This document shows, piece by piece, positions 54,205-64,000 of a stretch of 64,000 bases of DNA. This stretch comes from Clavulina sp. PMI_390 (lineage: Eukaryota > Basidiomycota > Agaricomycetes > Cantharellales > Hydnaceae), in contig WIDE01000026.1 of NCBI GenBank assembly GCA_015039315.1, positions 191,277 through 255,276 of the forward strand, in the 5' to 3' direction. Both the position numbers and the translations under genes were made by a program. Positions within the stretch are counted from its first letter, which is position 1. The number at the start of each line of letters is the position of its first letter. Under the pieces are notes generated by a model that did no database searches, was not told the DNA's origin, and saw only the letters and a list, made by a program, of their open reading frames with translations.

Positions 54205-57006
54205 TTAGTCTTTTGCTCGAGAGACAAAAGCCCACGCAGCGAGGCCAATGAAGACAACCCCCACTGAAATATATGGCATAGGCTGTGCGACGAATCCGAT
54301 CAGCCAGTAAGTAGATAAAGAGCGGTGAATGTACGTACGTTCTCAGGAAGACGTCGAGAGCTGCCCATCTTGGTAGAGTTGGGGCTGGGGGGAGCCAGGT
54401 GTCCTATTGAAGGCGCTCCTGTATGGTCGTCCATGCTCTCAGGCTCGCTTGATGCAGACTCTGTCCGAGCCCCATGGCGCACACTTGGAGCAGGGCTGAG
54501 GGGTAGCAGCTGGGGCTTAACGTGGCCATTGGTGTAGGCATCCATTAGGGAGCCAGAAATTGAAGGCTCCGGTGAGGTGGGACGTGAACTGGATGCCTCG
54601 GAGGAGCGTTCGGTGAGAACATCACCATTTGTTGAAGGAGAATGAGGCGGCGTTGCCACGGCACTAGATGATGAATGGCGCTTCCTTGTCTTGGAGGTCT
54701 TGCCTGCTGCTGGCACACGTCTTGCTTTGCTGCCCTTGCCCAGGATCCCATTGGTCTTGTAATGGGCTTCAGAGTCATCATCCGAAGACTCATCATGAAT
54801 CTCGACATCGTGCTCCTCCCTCCTCTTTCGGGCGAGCGAAGCTTCCTCGCGCAGAAGAGTTAATAGTTCAGAGCTTTCCGTTGTCCGCTGATGATCGCGT
54901 TGCTCCATTTCACCAACACGACTCTCCCAGTCCCGAACTGCTTGCTGCAAGCGAGCGCGCTCAGCATCCCACTCCTCCCTTTCTGTCCGCCACTGGCCTT
55001 CAACGCGAAGCCGCCAGGTCTCCCAAGCCTCGGTCATACTTGTTTGGTGCTTTGATGCACCCTCACGACGTTCCACTTCTGCAGCTTGTTCCTCGGCGAC
55101 ATGTTGGATTTGTTGAAGCTTGAGCTGTTCGGCCATAGCCTCCAGAGCCTTAACCTTAGCTTCCATCGCAATCATGCTTTGTTGCGCAGCTTCGGCGTCG
55201 CCTTGAAGCTGACGGGAAAGGTCGAGAGCGACATCCAGCTGTTGCGACAAGACGTCAAGCCGGTTCGACAGTAGCTCGTTTTGTTCGTGGAGCTCTTTTG
55301 TGGATGGTGAGGAGAAACTATGAGGCTGATCTTCGGAATCTGAAGCTACCGAGATTGGGACGAGAGGGGAGGTAGACAGAGGATGATCAGGGGCAGTAGA
55401 CATGGATTCAGGAACCATGGTCTGATCAAAGGAAGACGGCAAGTCTTGAGAATCAGTTTCGTCGTCATCCTCATCTCCGATAGTCATTGCAAGACCATGC
55501 GGTTCGGGTGTACGTGGACGGTCCACAATGTCGAGGTGTGGCCGGTCTTCGTCCTCCCCCAGCCTCGCGGACTCGCCATCGTGCGAGACAAGACTCGTGG
55601 AATGAGTCGCATGAGTACCCTCGACCTCATCGTCTGGCATCAAAGTAATGACACTGCGAGCATCATCGTCAATGTCTGACTCGCTCTCGGCGTGAATGTG
55701 AGATAAAGCGCCGTTGCCGTTGGATTCGAAATGGCTCCGACTGATCATGGTCTCCATCTCGGCTTTGCGTTGTTCCATGAGGTCTCTCATTAGTTGGAGT
55801 TCATGTTTGACGGAATCGTGTTCAGCGATAACGCTCTCAATGGTCTTGACCTTGTCCGCATGGGATGCAAGGACAGATTGGGTTTGGAGAAGCTGACTTT
55901 GCAACGAAGCAAGGTCAACACTGGGATCACTTGTGGATTGGGGAATGTCTGCAGTGGGTGGGCGAACAGGAGGAATATTATGGAGGGATTGGATAGATGG
56001 AGGCTAGAAGACATGCAAGTGTTAACTGAATATCCAATGGACCGCGGGGGAGGGTTGGAAGAAGAAAGGAGAGAGGATGTAACTGACCAAGGCTGCCCCG
56101 CCAACACTTTCATGGATATCAGTCATGACCGAAGTCAACGACGTCAGTTCCGATCCTGTGTCGCGGCTCTTTTGTAATTCGTTCTGTAGACGGTTGAGGA
56201 TGTGGTCGAATGTGAGGCCGCTCTTGCCTGTGCGACCGCTAAGACCGAGGGCAGGCCCACCACCAAGGCCGCCCAAGCCTATGGGGCTCTGTGTTTGCTG
56301 GAGACTTGGTCTTCGAGCCTGGTTCTGCATGTGGTATGCTCCATTAGTCTGGGAGGTATGATGCTGTGACTGCAGCCCTGGGTGATGCATGGAAAGCTGA
56401 GCATAGTCATCAGGTGTGATGACGCAAAACACGGTTGCCGCAACTTTGTGATGGATGATGGTTTTGTTATCTTCCCCTACGATGTCGATCCCGAATTCCT
56501 GGAGACGCATAGCGAGTCATCAGAGGTGTGAGTAAAGGTGATGAAGATGGACAGGCCAGAGAAGAGGTGAATACGCACGACACGGTCGTCAGTCTTTAGT
56601 TCCCAAGGGTCTGACTCCATGCCTTCGACACTAAGGCGCTCGCCGTTGACGAATGTACCGTTGCTAGACTTGACATCTTTGATATAGATCTAACAGACGG
56701 ACAGGAAGGATGGGTCATGGTGGGCAGTGAGTTTGAGGCGCATTTGCCGTGAAGTGCAGGCGTGCTGACCTTTCCATTCTCCTCCCAAACTTCTGCATGC
56801 TGGCGGCTGAGTACTTTGGAGTCAAAGTAACCATTACGTTCTCCTGGCACAGTCTTTGTGTTCGTCTGCCTGCCAATCTTGACACGATTTCCAGAAGGGG
56901 TGAGGCTAATCATCTTTGGAACGAAGGAGTCGTTGGTTGGGTAGAGGAAAAGGGCGGGGCCCTGGGGAGGCTGTGGCGCGTGCATGGCTGGTCCAGCCCA
57001 AGGCAT
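54205..57006 (-). CDS. FHA-domain, coiled-coil, tail-anchored protein (SLMAP/Far9-Far10/Vps64 type)
   Basis: The ATG at 57006 starts MPWAGPAMHAPQPPQGPALF. The FHA domain follows: GNRVKIGRQTNTKTVPG, then SKVLSRQHAEVWEENGKIYI and SSNGTFVNGERLS, with the phosphothreonine-contact residues G-R, S-x-x-H and N-G all present. A Gln/Gly-rich linker leads to a long coiled-coil region (LASLQSQLLQTQSVLASHAD ... LEAMAEQLKLQQIQHVAEEQ) and an acidic, basic and Ser-rich stretch (KARRVPAAGKTSKTRKRHSS). The last exon encodes a single hydrophobic tail, FVAQPMPYISVGVVFIGLAA, and ends SRAKD at 54205. This layout fits the FHA subunit of the STRIPAK phosphatase-kinase complex, anchored to ER or nuclear envelope. 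In fungi STRIPAK controls septation, cell fusion and fruiting. Assignment is by architecture. Confidence 0.82.
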
Positions 57007-57551
57007 ACTTCGAGGGGGGGAGAATCAGGGGGACTCTGGTGGGGAAGGAGTGAGAGTGAGGACGCGCAGGTGCGCTAGGAGGGGTGGGCGGATAAAAGGC
57101 ACTTGTATGGTCGTGAACCAGTCAAAATATGAGGAATAATGGGGGGTAAGGGAGGTGGGATGGCTTCTAGAGAGCACAGGACTTGATTTGAACAGCCTGA
57201 GGTAGTTGGTGAGGGGCCGGACGGCGAGGAGGTGGAGGACAGGCGACAGACGATGACGGTTGGGTTTGGCTCAGTGTGGCCCGGCACTAAGCGGCTCAAC
57301 CTCCAGCACGCCGAACAACAGCGAGAAAAAATAGAGAATAATGCAGAAAAATGGTGAAGTGACGACTCAGCACCTCAGGAGGCGGGCTCTGTGCTGGAGT
57401 TGTTTTCACGTTGCCTGGACGAGTGCGAGGTGTCCACGTCACACGTGACCACAAGAGAGCGCTTGGGAACAGGTTTGGTGCCAGGGCACAAAAGTTCAAG
57501 TGTGTTGGTATAAAGGACAAGAACAACTAGAAACGAGCCTATAGCTCACTG
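57007..57551. promoter_or_regulatory. Divergent promoter region of the FHA gene and MKT1
   Basis: A 545-base spacer between two start codons. It has a CACGTG core at 57442-57447 within GTCACACGTGACC, and several purine-rich runs (GGGGGG, GGTAAGGGAGG) near the FHA side. No coding frame is supported. A 5' untranslated exon for either gene is possible. Confidence 0.4.
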
Positions 57552-60371
57552 ATGGCGATCAAGCACTTTGACAGTAAGCCCCAAAAAAGCCCCCCGCTTT
57601 CCTTCCCTTGTTAATAATGTGGGTGGTACACTGCACAGACTACCTGAGCGAGAGGAAGCACTACCAGACGCTTCCGCTCAGCGCCTTGTCTGATAGCAGG
57701 CTGGGCATCGATGCCTCGCACTACCTGCGTGGCCTGCTTGACTCCCCAGAAACCCGTGAACCCCTTCTCGCTGCCACTGGCGGCCTCCCCCTCGCCCTCA
57801 CGTCCAAAATCGAAGCAGACCTCCGCGCTCTCGAGAAACTTCACATTAAGCCCGTCTTCGTCTTCCCTGGTCTTCTTCCCGCCAACAAGGCAAAGCCAAA
57901 CCCCTTAGCACATAATGACGCCTGCAAGGATCGTCAAGAAGCTTGGAACGCGTATGAGCAGGGCCAGACAGCCACCGCAACCAGTCTATTCGCCAGCCGT
58001 AGCAACGTCTCCCAGTGGGACCTCTGGCGCTCCGTCCTCAGAATATTCAAGCAGCGCAACGTTGACTTCATGGTTGCGCCATACGTCTCGTGGGCTCAGG
58101 TCAGTGTATTTCATCGAGTTTATTGCACCAGCGCGTCTGATGATGATCCACCCACATGCCCCTTGGGATGACACAGTTGATCTATCTCCAACGGCATCCC
58201 AAGAGTTATATCCACTCTGTGTTTGCCGGCACAGACGCCCTCCTGTATCCTGCCCTTGACAAGCTCATTACCTCTCTCGACCTGTCCTCCTCCACCCCCA
58301 CATTTACCTTTGTTGTCAAACGTAACATCCTATCCGACCTACAGCTCAACGAAGAGCAGTTCCTTGACGCTGGGATCCTCGCTGGCTTTGACCATTCCCA
58401 ACCCTTCCCCCCTCTCATCTCTGAACAACACCTCAAACCAATCGTTGAAGTTGTTCGGCAATACAAGTCAGGATACGGTGCCGTCACTGCCTTCCACGAC
58501 CATCCTGGCGTCAAGCAGACCCAATATGTTGAGCACTTTGCTCGCACTCGCTCAATGATCAAATTCTCCCTCATCTTATCCTCAGAAGGCACAGTACAAC
58601 CTCTCCCCCTCACTCTTAGTATCCTTTCTCCGCAAGGTCTCCATCACACCAACCACTCAGACATCCCCCGGGATCTCGAAGAGATATTCACCAGCCGTCT
58701 TCCTGATGAGGTTTACTACTACCTTTCCCGCGGCCTGATTGGTCCTCAGGCGCTCATATGGTTGACCTCAGGCCAGATTGTTGAGAACCCGCCACTCGAC
58801 AATGGCGAAACAAGCGAGTACCGTCGGTTCATTCGCGAGATTCTCACCGACGGCCCTTCTGGGCCTCGGCCCACGGCCTTGGCTCTCGTCAGCAGTGTTC
58901 TCCACAGCTCATGGCGAGAGAAGAAAGTGTACCCGTGGTTCTGGTTTGACACACAAAACGGTGTGTCTGGCAAACCCCTCGGACACAGTCAAGCACAAGC
59001 TCTTCAGTTAGCAGAGCGAGTGAGTGGGTGGGCGGTCACTAGCGCGGTGGTCGAAGAGGAGCTTCGGAGACAACACGTACGTTGACATCCATACCACTGC
59101 TCGCGCCCATTGCTGATGAGCATGATAGTCAGCTACCATCGATTTTGCTTTGTGCCTTGGCGCTACAAGCAGCGACAAACTTGCAGCAAGGACGCGGCTC
59201 AAGCCACCACCAGCAGAACGCCCCCACCTGGACAAAAAGGACGAAGTCGTAGCGAACGTGATCTGGCGGTTCCTTGAGCTACGAGGGTAAAAACAATCCC
59301 GTATATCCTTGCGTACTTCGGTTTACTAATCCTCTTCGTCCTTGCTTCAGATTCCTTGTTCATACTCATATCCACTCACCCCTCGGTCGCGCGATGGCTG
59401 CTGCTCTACGCCATTGCAAAATTAATGACAAATTCCAAGATCCTTTATTCTTGTTCCTGGAGCTCGTGAGAGGGGGCGTGCTACATGGAAAGCTGTGGAG
59501 CCATCGAGCATATTCAGGTGGACCTAGCTTTGGTGAAGGTGATCAGTCGTTGTCTGTTCCCGGAGGTCTAGATGTTTCAATTAACGATCCGCTCATTTGC
59601 AGAGGATGAGAAAAGAAGCATGCTACTCATTATGCGAGTAATGAGCATTGTGCCACTCCAGTTTAAGGTATAGTCAATCTATTATTCGGCCGTCAGGCTC
59701 ACAGAAAGAAAATCCCCCTTCTAATGAAATCTGGAACATCGCATATAGCCTCAACCATGGAGCGGTCCGCTGTCTCGCGAACTCCTCGTGTTTAACGGCT
59801 TTGTCCGAGCTCTGTCACGCTCGCTGCGGACACTGGTCGAGCTCACTGCCTTGAACATGTTGCTTCAGCGGCACGCTCGGCGCGCGCGCGAAGATCTGCT
59901 AGACATCACGCTGTCGCTACCATTTCAATCGGATGTCAACACTGGTTTCGGAATTCTAGCGAAGGTGTACTTGGACGCATTGGTAATGATGCATGGGGGA
60001 CAGAGAATTACGGACCCTAATGACGAGGAAGTATTGGAAGCAAAGGAAGGTGCCCTCGAAGTATGCGAAGAAACATTTGACGGGATCAAAAACCCGCGAG
60101 GGGAGGTTGAGCGAGGCTTCCGGTTTTGGGATGCTGTGAGTGATTTTTTTTTCAAGCGTTTCAGCCACACTTGCCATATTAGTGTGTGCTGTGTCATGCG
60201 AACTGATGCGCATGCTAATGGCTTCGCTCTTCCTCACACGTGTAGGCGCTGGCAGGTATTAGGAGTCTTGCTCGTGATCAAGCAATGGGTGAATTGGCGA
60301 ACCAGTTTGAAGCTGCAGACGCGTGGCTCCGCCCCATGCGGCCAGGATCACTACCACAGCCACCACAGTAG
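57552..60371 (+). CDS. MKT1: Mkt1-like XPG-fold post-transcriptional regulator
   Basis: The first exon MAIKHFD joins NYLSERKHYQTLPLSALSDS, closely following the MAIK...YL start of yeast Mkt1. XPG-like N and I regions follow: LGIDASHYLRGLLDSPETRE, LEKLHIKPVFVFPGLLP, RQEAWNAYEQGQ, NVDFMVAPYVSWAQLIYLQR and SVFAGTDALLYPALDKLI. The segment YYYLSRGLIGPQALIWLTSG matches the YEYYFYRSIGLV-type motif of Mkt1. The C-terminal half is helical (TALNMLLQRHARRAREDLLD, FGILAKVYLDALVMMHGG) and ends LPQPPQ. Whether catalytic acidic residues of the nuclease fold remain is not clear; yeast Mkt1 works with Pbp1 on mRNA translation and stability and is not known as a nuclease. Introns are frequent and about 50-60 bases. 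Stop is at 60369-60371. Confidence 0.88.
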
Positions 60372-60515
60372 AGCCAGTTTTTGTTTCCTCTTTCCATCCA
60401 CATACGTACATTAGCCTTGTTCTTGTCAACCCATTTCAAGATCTTACATGGTGGCGCCCACATGTGACACACTTTGTTTACGTAACCACGCCCTCGAGTT
60501 TGATCTCCGGTCTTC

Positions 60516-63283
60516 ATGGCAGATGTTGAGGCGTCCACAAGGTCTTCCTCGACAGAGACGGGACCCCCTGAGACAGCACCACTCTTGCCAAAGCCCGAGC
60601 TCAACTATGTAGATCCACTAAGTCTAACACGCGCTCAGCGGTGGCCAATCCTTGCTGGAGTGTGGATTGCACAAAGTTTCTCGGTGCGTTCCACCACCTA
60701 TTCTCCTCATATAGGACGGGCCCAAGCCCTGGGCTAGCTGTGAACCACCTAGCTGGACCCTTATACATTACTGTCGCCTTATATGCAGGCCCTGAATACG
60801 ACCCTTGTCGCAACTCTTATGGTCTCGATCTCGAGTGAATTTGGATCCTCCAACCAAGCATCGCTGCTTGCTACGGCATATCTCTTAGCTATTTCGACAT
60901 TTACACCACTCTATGGGCGCCTGAGCAATGTACTCGGCAGGCGGGGAGCGAATCAATTGGCAGTATTTCTTACTGCTCTTGGGACACTTGGGAGCGGGTT
61001 GTCTAAAAATATGACTTCATTGATTATTTGGAGATTCGTAAGCACGTGCACTGTGCCAATTCAATCGCTCAGACTAACATCGACCTTGGCTCATAGATTG
61101 CAGGTATAGGCGGGGGCGGAATCAACACCACTGCAAGGTGTGTCTCGCTCACAGGGATGACTCATAGCTCTCCGTGATGTCTCTTCTGTAGCATCATCGT
61201 GTCAGATATGTTCTCGATGCGAGACAGAAGTCTGACGCAGGGTATTGCGTCAACATTTCGTGCGTTCTGGAGACAGCTCTGCTAGTTAATTAACATTGCC
61301 CCCTCACACTGATTGTACAGTCGGTTTGGGACAAGGGAGTGGTGGACCTTTAGGGGGAGTGATTCAAGAAAAGTGACACCAATTAGTACTCCCCTTTTCC
61401 CTCAAAAGTTTCTCAAGGTCTAATTTGCCATAGGCTGGGTTGGCGATCGGCATTTCTGCTCCAACTCCCCCTATTCGCTCTATCATTTGGTCTCACTGGC
61501 CGCTTTTTGACGTATTCAACGCCTGGGAAGAGCTCAGGTGTTTGGGACATACTGAAGAGAATTGATTATCTGGGGTCACTCACCCTGCTAGTTGCGGTTA
61601 GTGGCCCGAACGTCAATACTTTTTCATCGCTCATGCCACGTTGTAGATCGGATCTACGCTGACCTTCCTCTCGCTTTATTTTAATGCCGAATACCCGGTG
61701 CGTGCCACTCATTAGGAAATCGTGCTACAACTAACTCATATGACCTTAGATCTCTGACACAAGGGTGATCAGTGCTTTGACGCTGGCGATCATATTCTCA
61801 CTACTCTTCGTATATGTTGAAATTTACGTTTCACAAGAACCCATGCTTGCCCCTTTCCTCTTGAAGCGGCGAATCCCCGTCCTAGTGGGGATATCGTGGT
61901 TCCTTGTATCAACATGCAACTTCAGCACAATGTATTTCCTCCCAATGTGGTTTGAGACTGTGGACAGAGTCTCTACTGCCGAAGCTGGTTAGTTTCTTGC
62001 TATTTCCTTAAAAGAAGTTTGCTGATGGAAAGGCGTCAACACAGGTCTCCATCTATTGCCAAATGCAGCCGCTATGTCGATCGGTTCGCTCTTTGCAGGG
62101 TACGACTCGCTCAGATTTGGTTATCAATACCGGCTTTTGATTATCTTTTTGCAGCTGGGTCATGCAAAAGACGGGAAAGTACAGAAATCTCAGCTTGATT
62201 TTTGGGTATGAAGGAGCAGCCTCTAGCTAGTAAGGATAATACTCACGTACCGCGCACAGCATATTCCCGGCTCTTGCAGCGACTTCAATTTCGCTTCTCA
62301 CTCCTGGATCACACCCTATTCTAAAGTGGGGTAGCATCGTAAGCTGTCCACTATTCATCAATTCGCAAACTTCATGAAAAAGGCTCGCACCGCTGCAGAT
62401 CCCTCTTGGTTTTGGCAATGCTGTAGTGCTACAAACTTCGTGAGCCCACGTGCTCTCCTAAGTACAGTCCCTTACTAACACTGTACCATTATCACCAGCT
62501 TAAGTCAGTCCATAACTATAATCATGGATCGAGCGCATCATTGAGACGGAACTTCTATAGTTGCGCTCCTTGCGTCGTTGGATCGTGAGTGCTGTCAATC
62601 CTTATAACCATATTTTCTGCTTAGCTTCATCCCATCCAGCGACGCATCTTGCAATCGGAACTGGCTTCACACAGCTGTTCCGAGGTATAGGTACGCCGAG
62701 TCCACTGCCAGCATTGTTTGTCGGATCCTGACTGACATCGACCCCTAGGCCAAGTATGGGGAGTCAGTATCTCATCTGCGATATTTCAGTCTTTACTTGA
62801 TAAGGAGCTCCGACGACGAATCACAGGCCCTGGTGCCGACGAGGCGCGTGCCCTATACTCCACCCATGAGCTAGTCGCAACTCATACCCTGAGCCTTAGA
62901 TTATTTCCACAATACGACACAATACGCGCAGTGTGCGCAACTTTCCGATCGACGTACAAGATCATGCCCGGGACGCCTATGCTATTAGTCTCAGAGCGGT
63001 CTTTACTTTTGCGGCGATCTGCACTTTTACTGCATTCCTTGTCAGGCTACCGGTAAGTAAGGCCTGTGACCTTCATTAACATACACTGGAACATCTCGAT
63101 TAGATTCCGGAGCTCTCTCTCGATAAGGCTCATGGACGCCAGAAGCCAAAGCCGGTCCAGCACGACAGCGAGTCTGACGACGACACAGAGCCATCGACAC
63201 ACGCAGCAAGACCTATGCCCCCAAAGCGTCCACGAAGACTCTCTACATATGAGTCTGACGATGGAATGGATCCAGATGATTAG
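60516..63283 (+). CDS. MFS transporter of the DHA2/Vba-Fnx type (vacuolar basic amino acid or drug carrier)
   Basis: The cytosolic N-terminus MADVEASTRSSSTETGPPET contains a dileucine-like APLLPKPE, common in vacuolar sorting signals. Around twelve to fourteen membrane segments follow. The MFS signature GRLSNVLGRRGANQLAVFLT lies between the second and third, and GIGGGGINTTASIIVSDMF and FLGLGQGSGGPLGGVIQERL fit the glycine-rich motifs of the proton antiporter group. Later come FLLKRRIPVLVGISWFLVST and TGTGFTQLFRGIGQVWGVSI. The C-terminal tail is polar and acidic with PPKRPRRLSTYESDDGMDPD. Many short introns are present. The closest family I can name is the vacuolar amino acid permease Vba/Fnx1 group; a drug-efflux role is an alternative, as substrate cannot be read from the sequence. 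Confidence 0.85.
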
Positions 63284-63415
63284 TTTTTCAAAGGATCCTT
63301 TCCATCCCTATGTTGATACAAGCCCTGGTTGTGTGCTGGTTGAATAGCATTTCGTATTAGCGCTCTCGTTGACGACTTATTTCTCACGGTCTCTTGCGAA
63401 AGTATCTGGAGCAAC

Positions 63416-64000
63416 ATGACCCGCACTCCAAGAACAGCTCGAGCAAAACCAAATGCGACTAATACTGCCTCTAACCAACCATCGCAGACACCAAAAAGCC
63501 ATAAGAGGCACTCACAGAATACATCAACTCCTTCAAAACACACGAACTTCACAAGCCAGGCTCCTGCAACTGGTGGCACCCATGTGCTCTCCCCAGCTAA
63601 ACCTGTGCCTGCTGTCATGGGAATGGCCCCTGAAGCGCGACTAGAGTGGAATCTGCGAGTTCTAAGGCGCCATGATCCGTTAATCACCCGAATCTTTGAC
63701 CAAGCACCATATGCTGTTCTCTACACATTCAATCATACCCATGCACACGACCCTGATGGAGGAAAGGGGCGCAAGTATGAAGGTAACTGGGAGAAAACTG
63801 GAATCGAGGGTACCGTCTTTATTGTCGAAAGGTTCGTATCTACGATATTGAGCCATCTAGTCCCATCCTTACAAATTCGCGTTTGGATCCAATCGTAGGA
63901 ATGAGGCACCGCACTACGGTTTCTTCATCCTCAACCGCGGCGGTCCTGCGAGCATCATTCAAGTATTCCACAAGGATGATACTATCGAGCTTGGTGCCGA
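63416..64000 (+). CDS. DCP1: mRNA-decapping subunit Dcp1 (5' part, cut by window end)
   Basis: The ATG at 63416 starts MTRTPRTARAKPNATNTASN, a polar, basic N-terminal extension. The EVH1-like domain then begins: LEWNLRVLRRHDPLITRIFD, QAPYAVLYTFNHTH, and GNWEKTGIEGTVFIVER. After a short intron (about 63832-63898) it continues NEAPHYGFFILNRGGPASII. This order (RxDP, VALYxFN, WEKxxxEGxLF, YGFxxLNR) is the core of Dcp1, which activates the decapping enzyme Dcp2 in processing bodies. The remainder lies right of the window. The 132 bases before the ATG follow directly the stop of the transporter gene on the same strand. Confidence 0.92.

Overview
This window looks like a chromosomal segment of a filamentous basidiomycete, probably an Agaricomycotina species. 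Nearly every gene is split by short GT-AG introns of about 45-65 nt, genes lie on both strands with very small spacers, and the protein set is eukaryotic and fungal (Kar9/GAS2 protein, Dnm1 dynamin, Mms22/Mus7, EF-hand MscS channel, Mkt1, Vba/Fnx-type MFS carrier). Several proteins have basidiomycete-like layouts, such as an Abp1 with two SH3 domains. I cannot fix the genus. The assembly has one 481-nt run of N (52168-52648).

Positions 1 to about 5.4 kb are a repeat island. It holds a broken Ty1/copia element with its 3' LTR (1-2609), a hairpin element (2671-2824), a second broken copia copy on the minus strand (2824-3713) split by a fold-back element with 112-bp internal tandem repeats (3109-3592), a plus-strand RNase H remnant followed by a decayed LTR (3747-4402), and a likely solo LTR of another family (4885-5419). 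None of these copies is intact. The most unusual point is that both copia copies carry integrase sequence upstream of gag sequence, so the rearrangement seems to have been copied.

From 5.7 kb to the end the window is dense with genes, mostly conserved housekeeping loci. In order: Kar9/GAS2 protein (-), ubiquitin-S27a fusion (-), RFC3 (+), UBA2 (+), ALG7 (-), DNM1 (-), SF3B1/HSH155 (+), MMS22-like (+), EF-hand MscS channel (-), CNOT9/CAF40 (+), ALG5 (-), NDUFAF7 (+), an unrecognised acidic protein (-), UBL-WLM protease (-), GID/CTLH subunit MAEA/FYV10 (+), phospholipase D SPO14 (-), ABP1 (+), coronin (-), a two-membrane-segment POM34-like protein (+), RPC53 (+, cut by the gap), MED4 (+), an SLMAP/Far10-type FHA tail-anchored protein (-), MKT1 (+), an MFS carrier (+) and the start of DCP1 (+).

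Functional themes recur: replication and repair (RFC3, MMS22), ubiquitin/SUMO (ubiquitin-S27a, UBA2, UBL-WLM protease, MAEA), mRNA fate (SF3B1, CNOT9, MKT1, DCP1), dolichol-linked glycosylation (ALG7, ALG5) and actin (ABP1 and coronin tail to tail). These look like chance co-location in a compact genome, not an operon or biosynthetic cluster. I found no CRISPR array, tRNA or rRNA gene, and no convincing new multi-gene system; the most original material is the rearranged and nested transposon island. Intron and exon limits were read by eye from splice signals and protein similarity known to me, so gene ends are firmer than internal boundaries.
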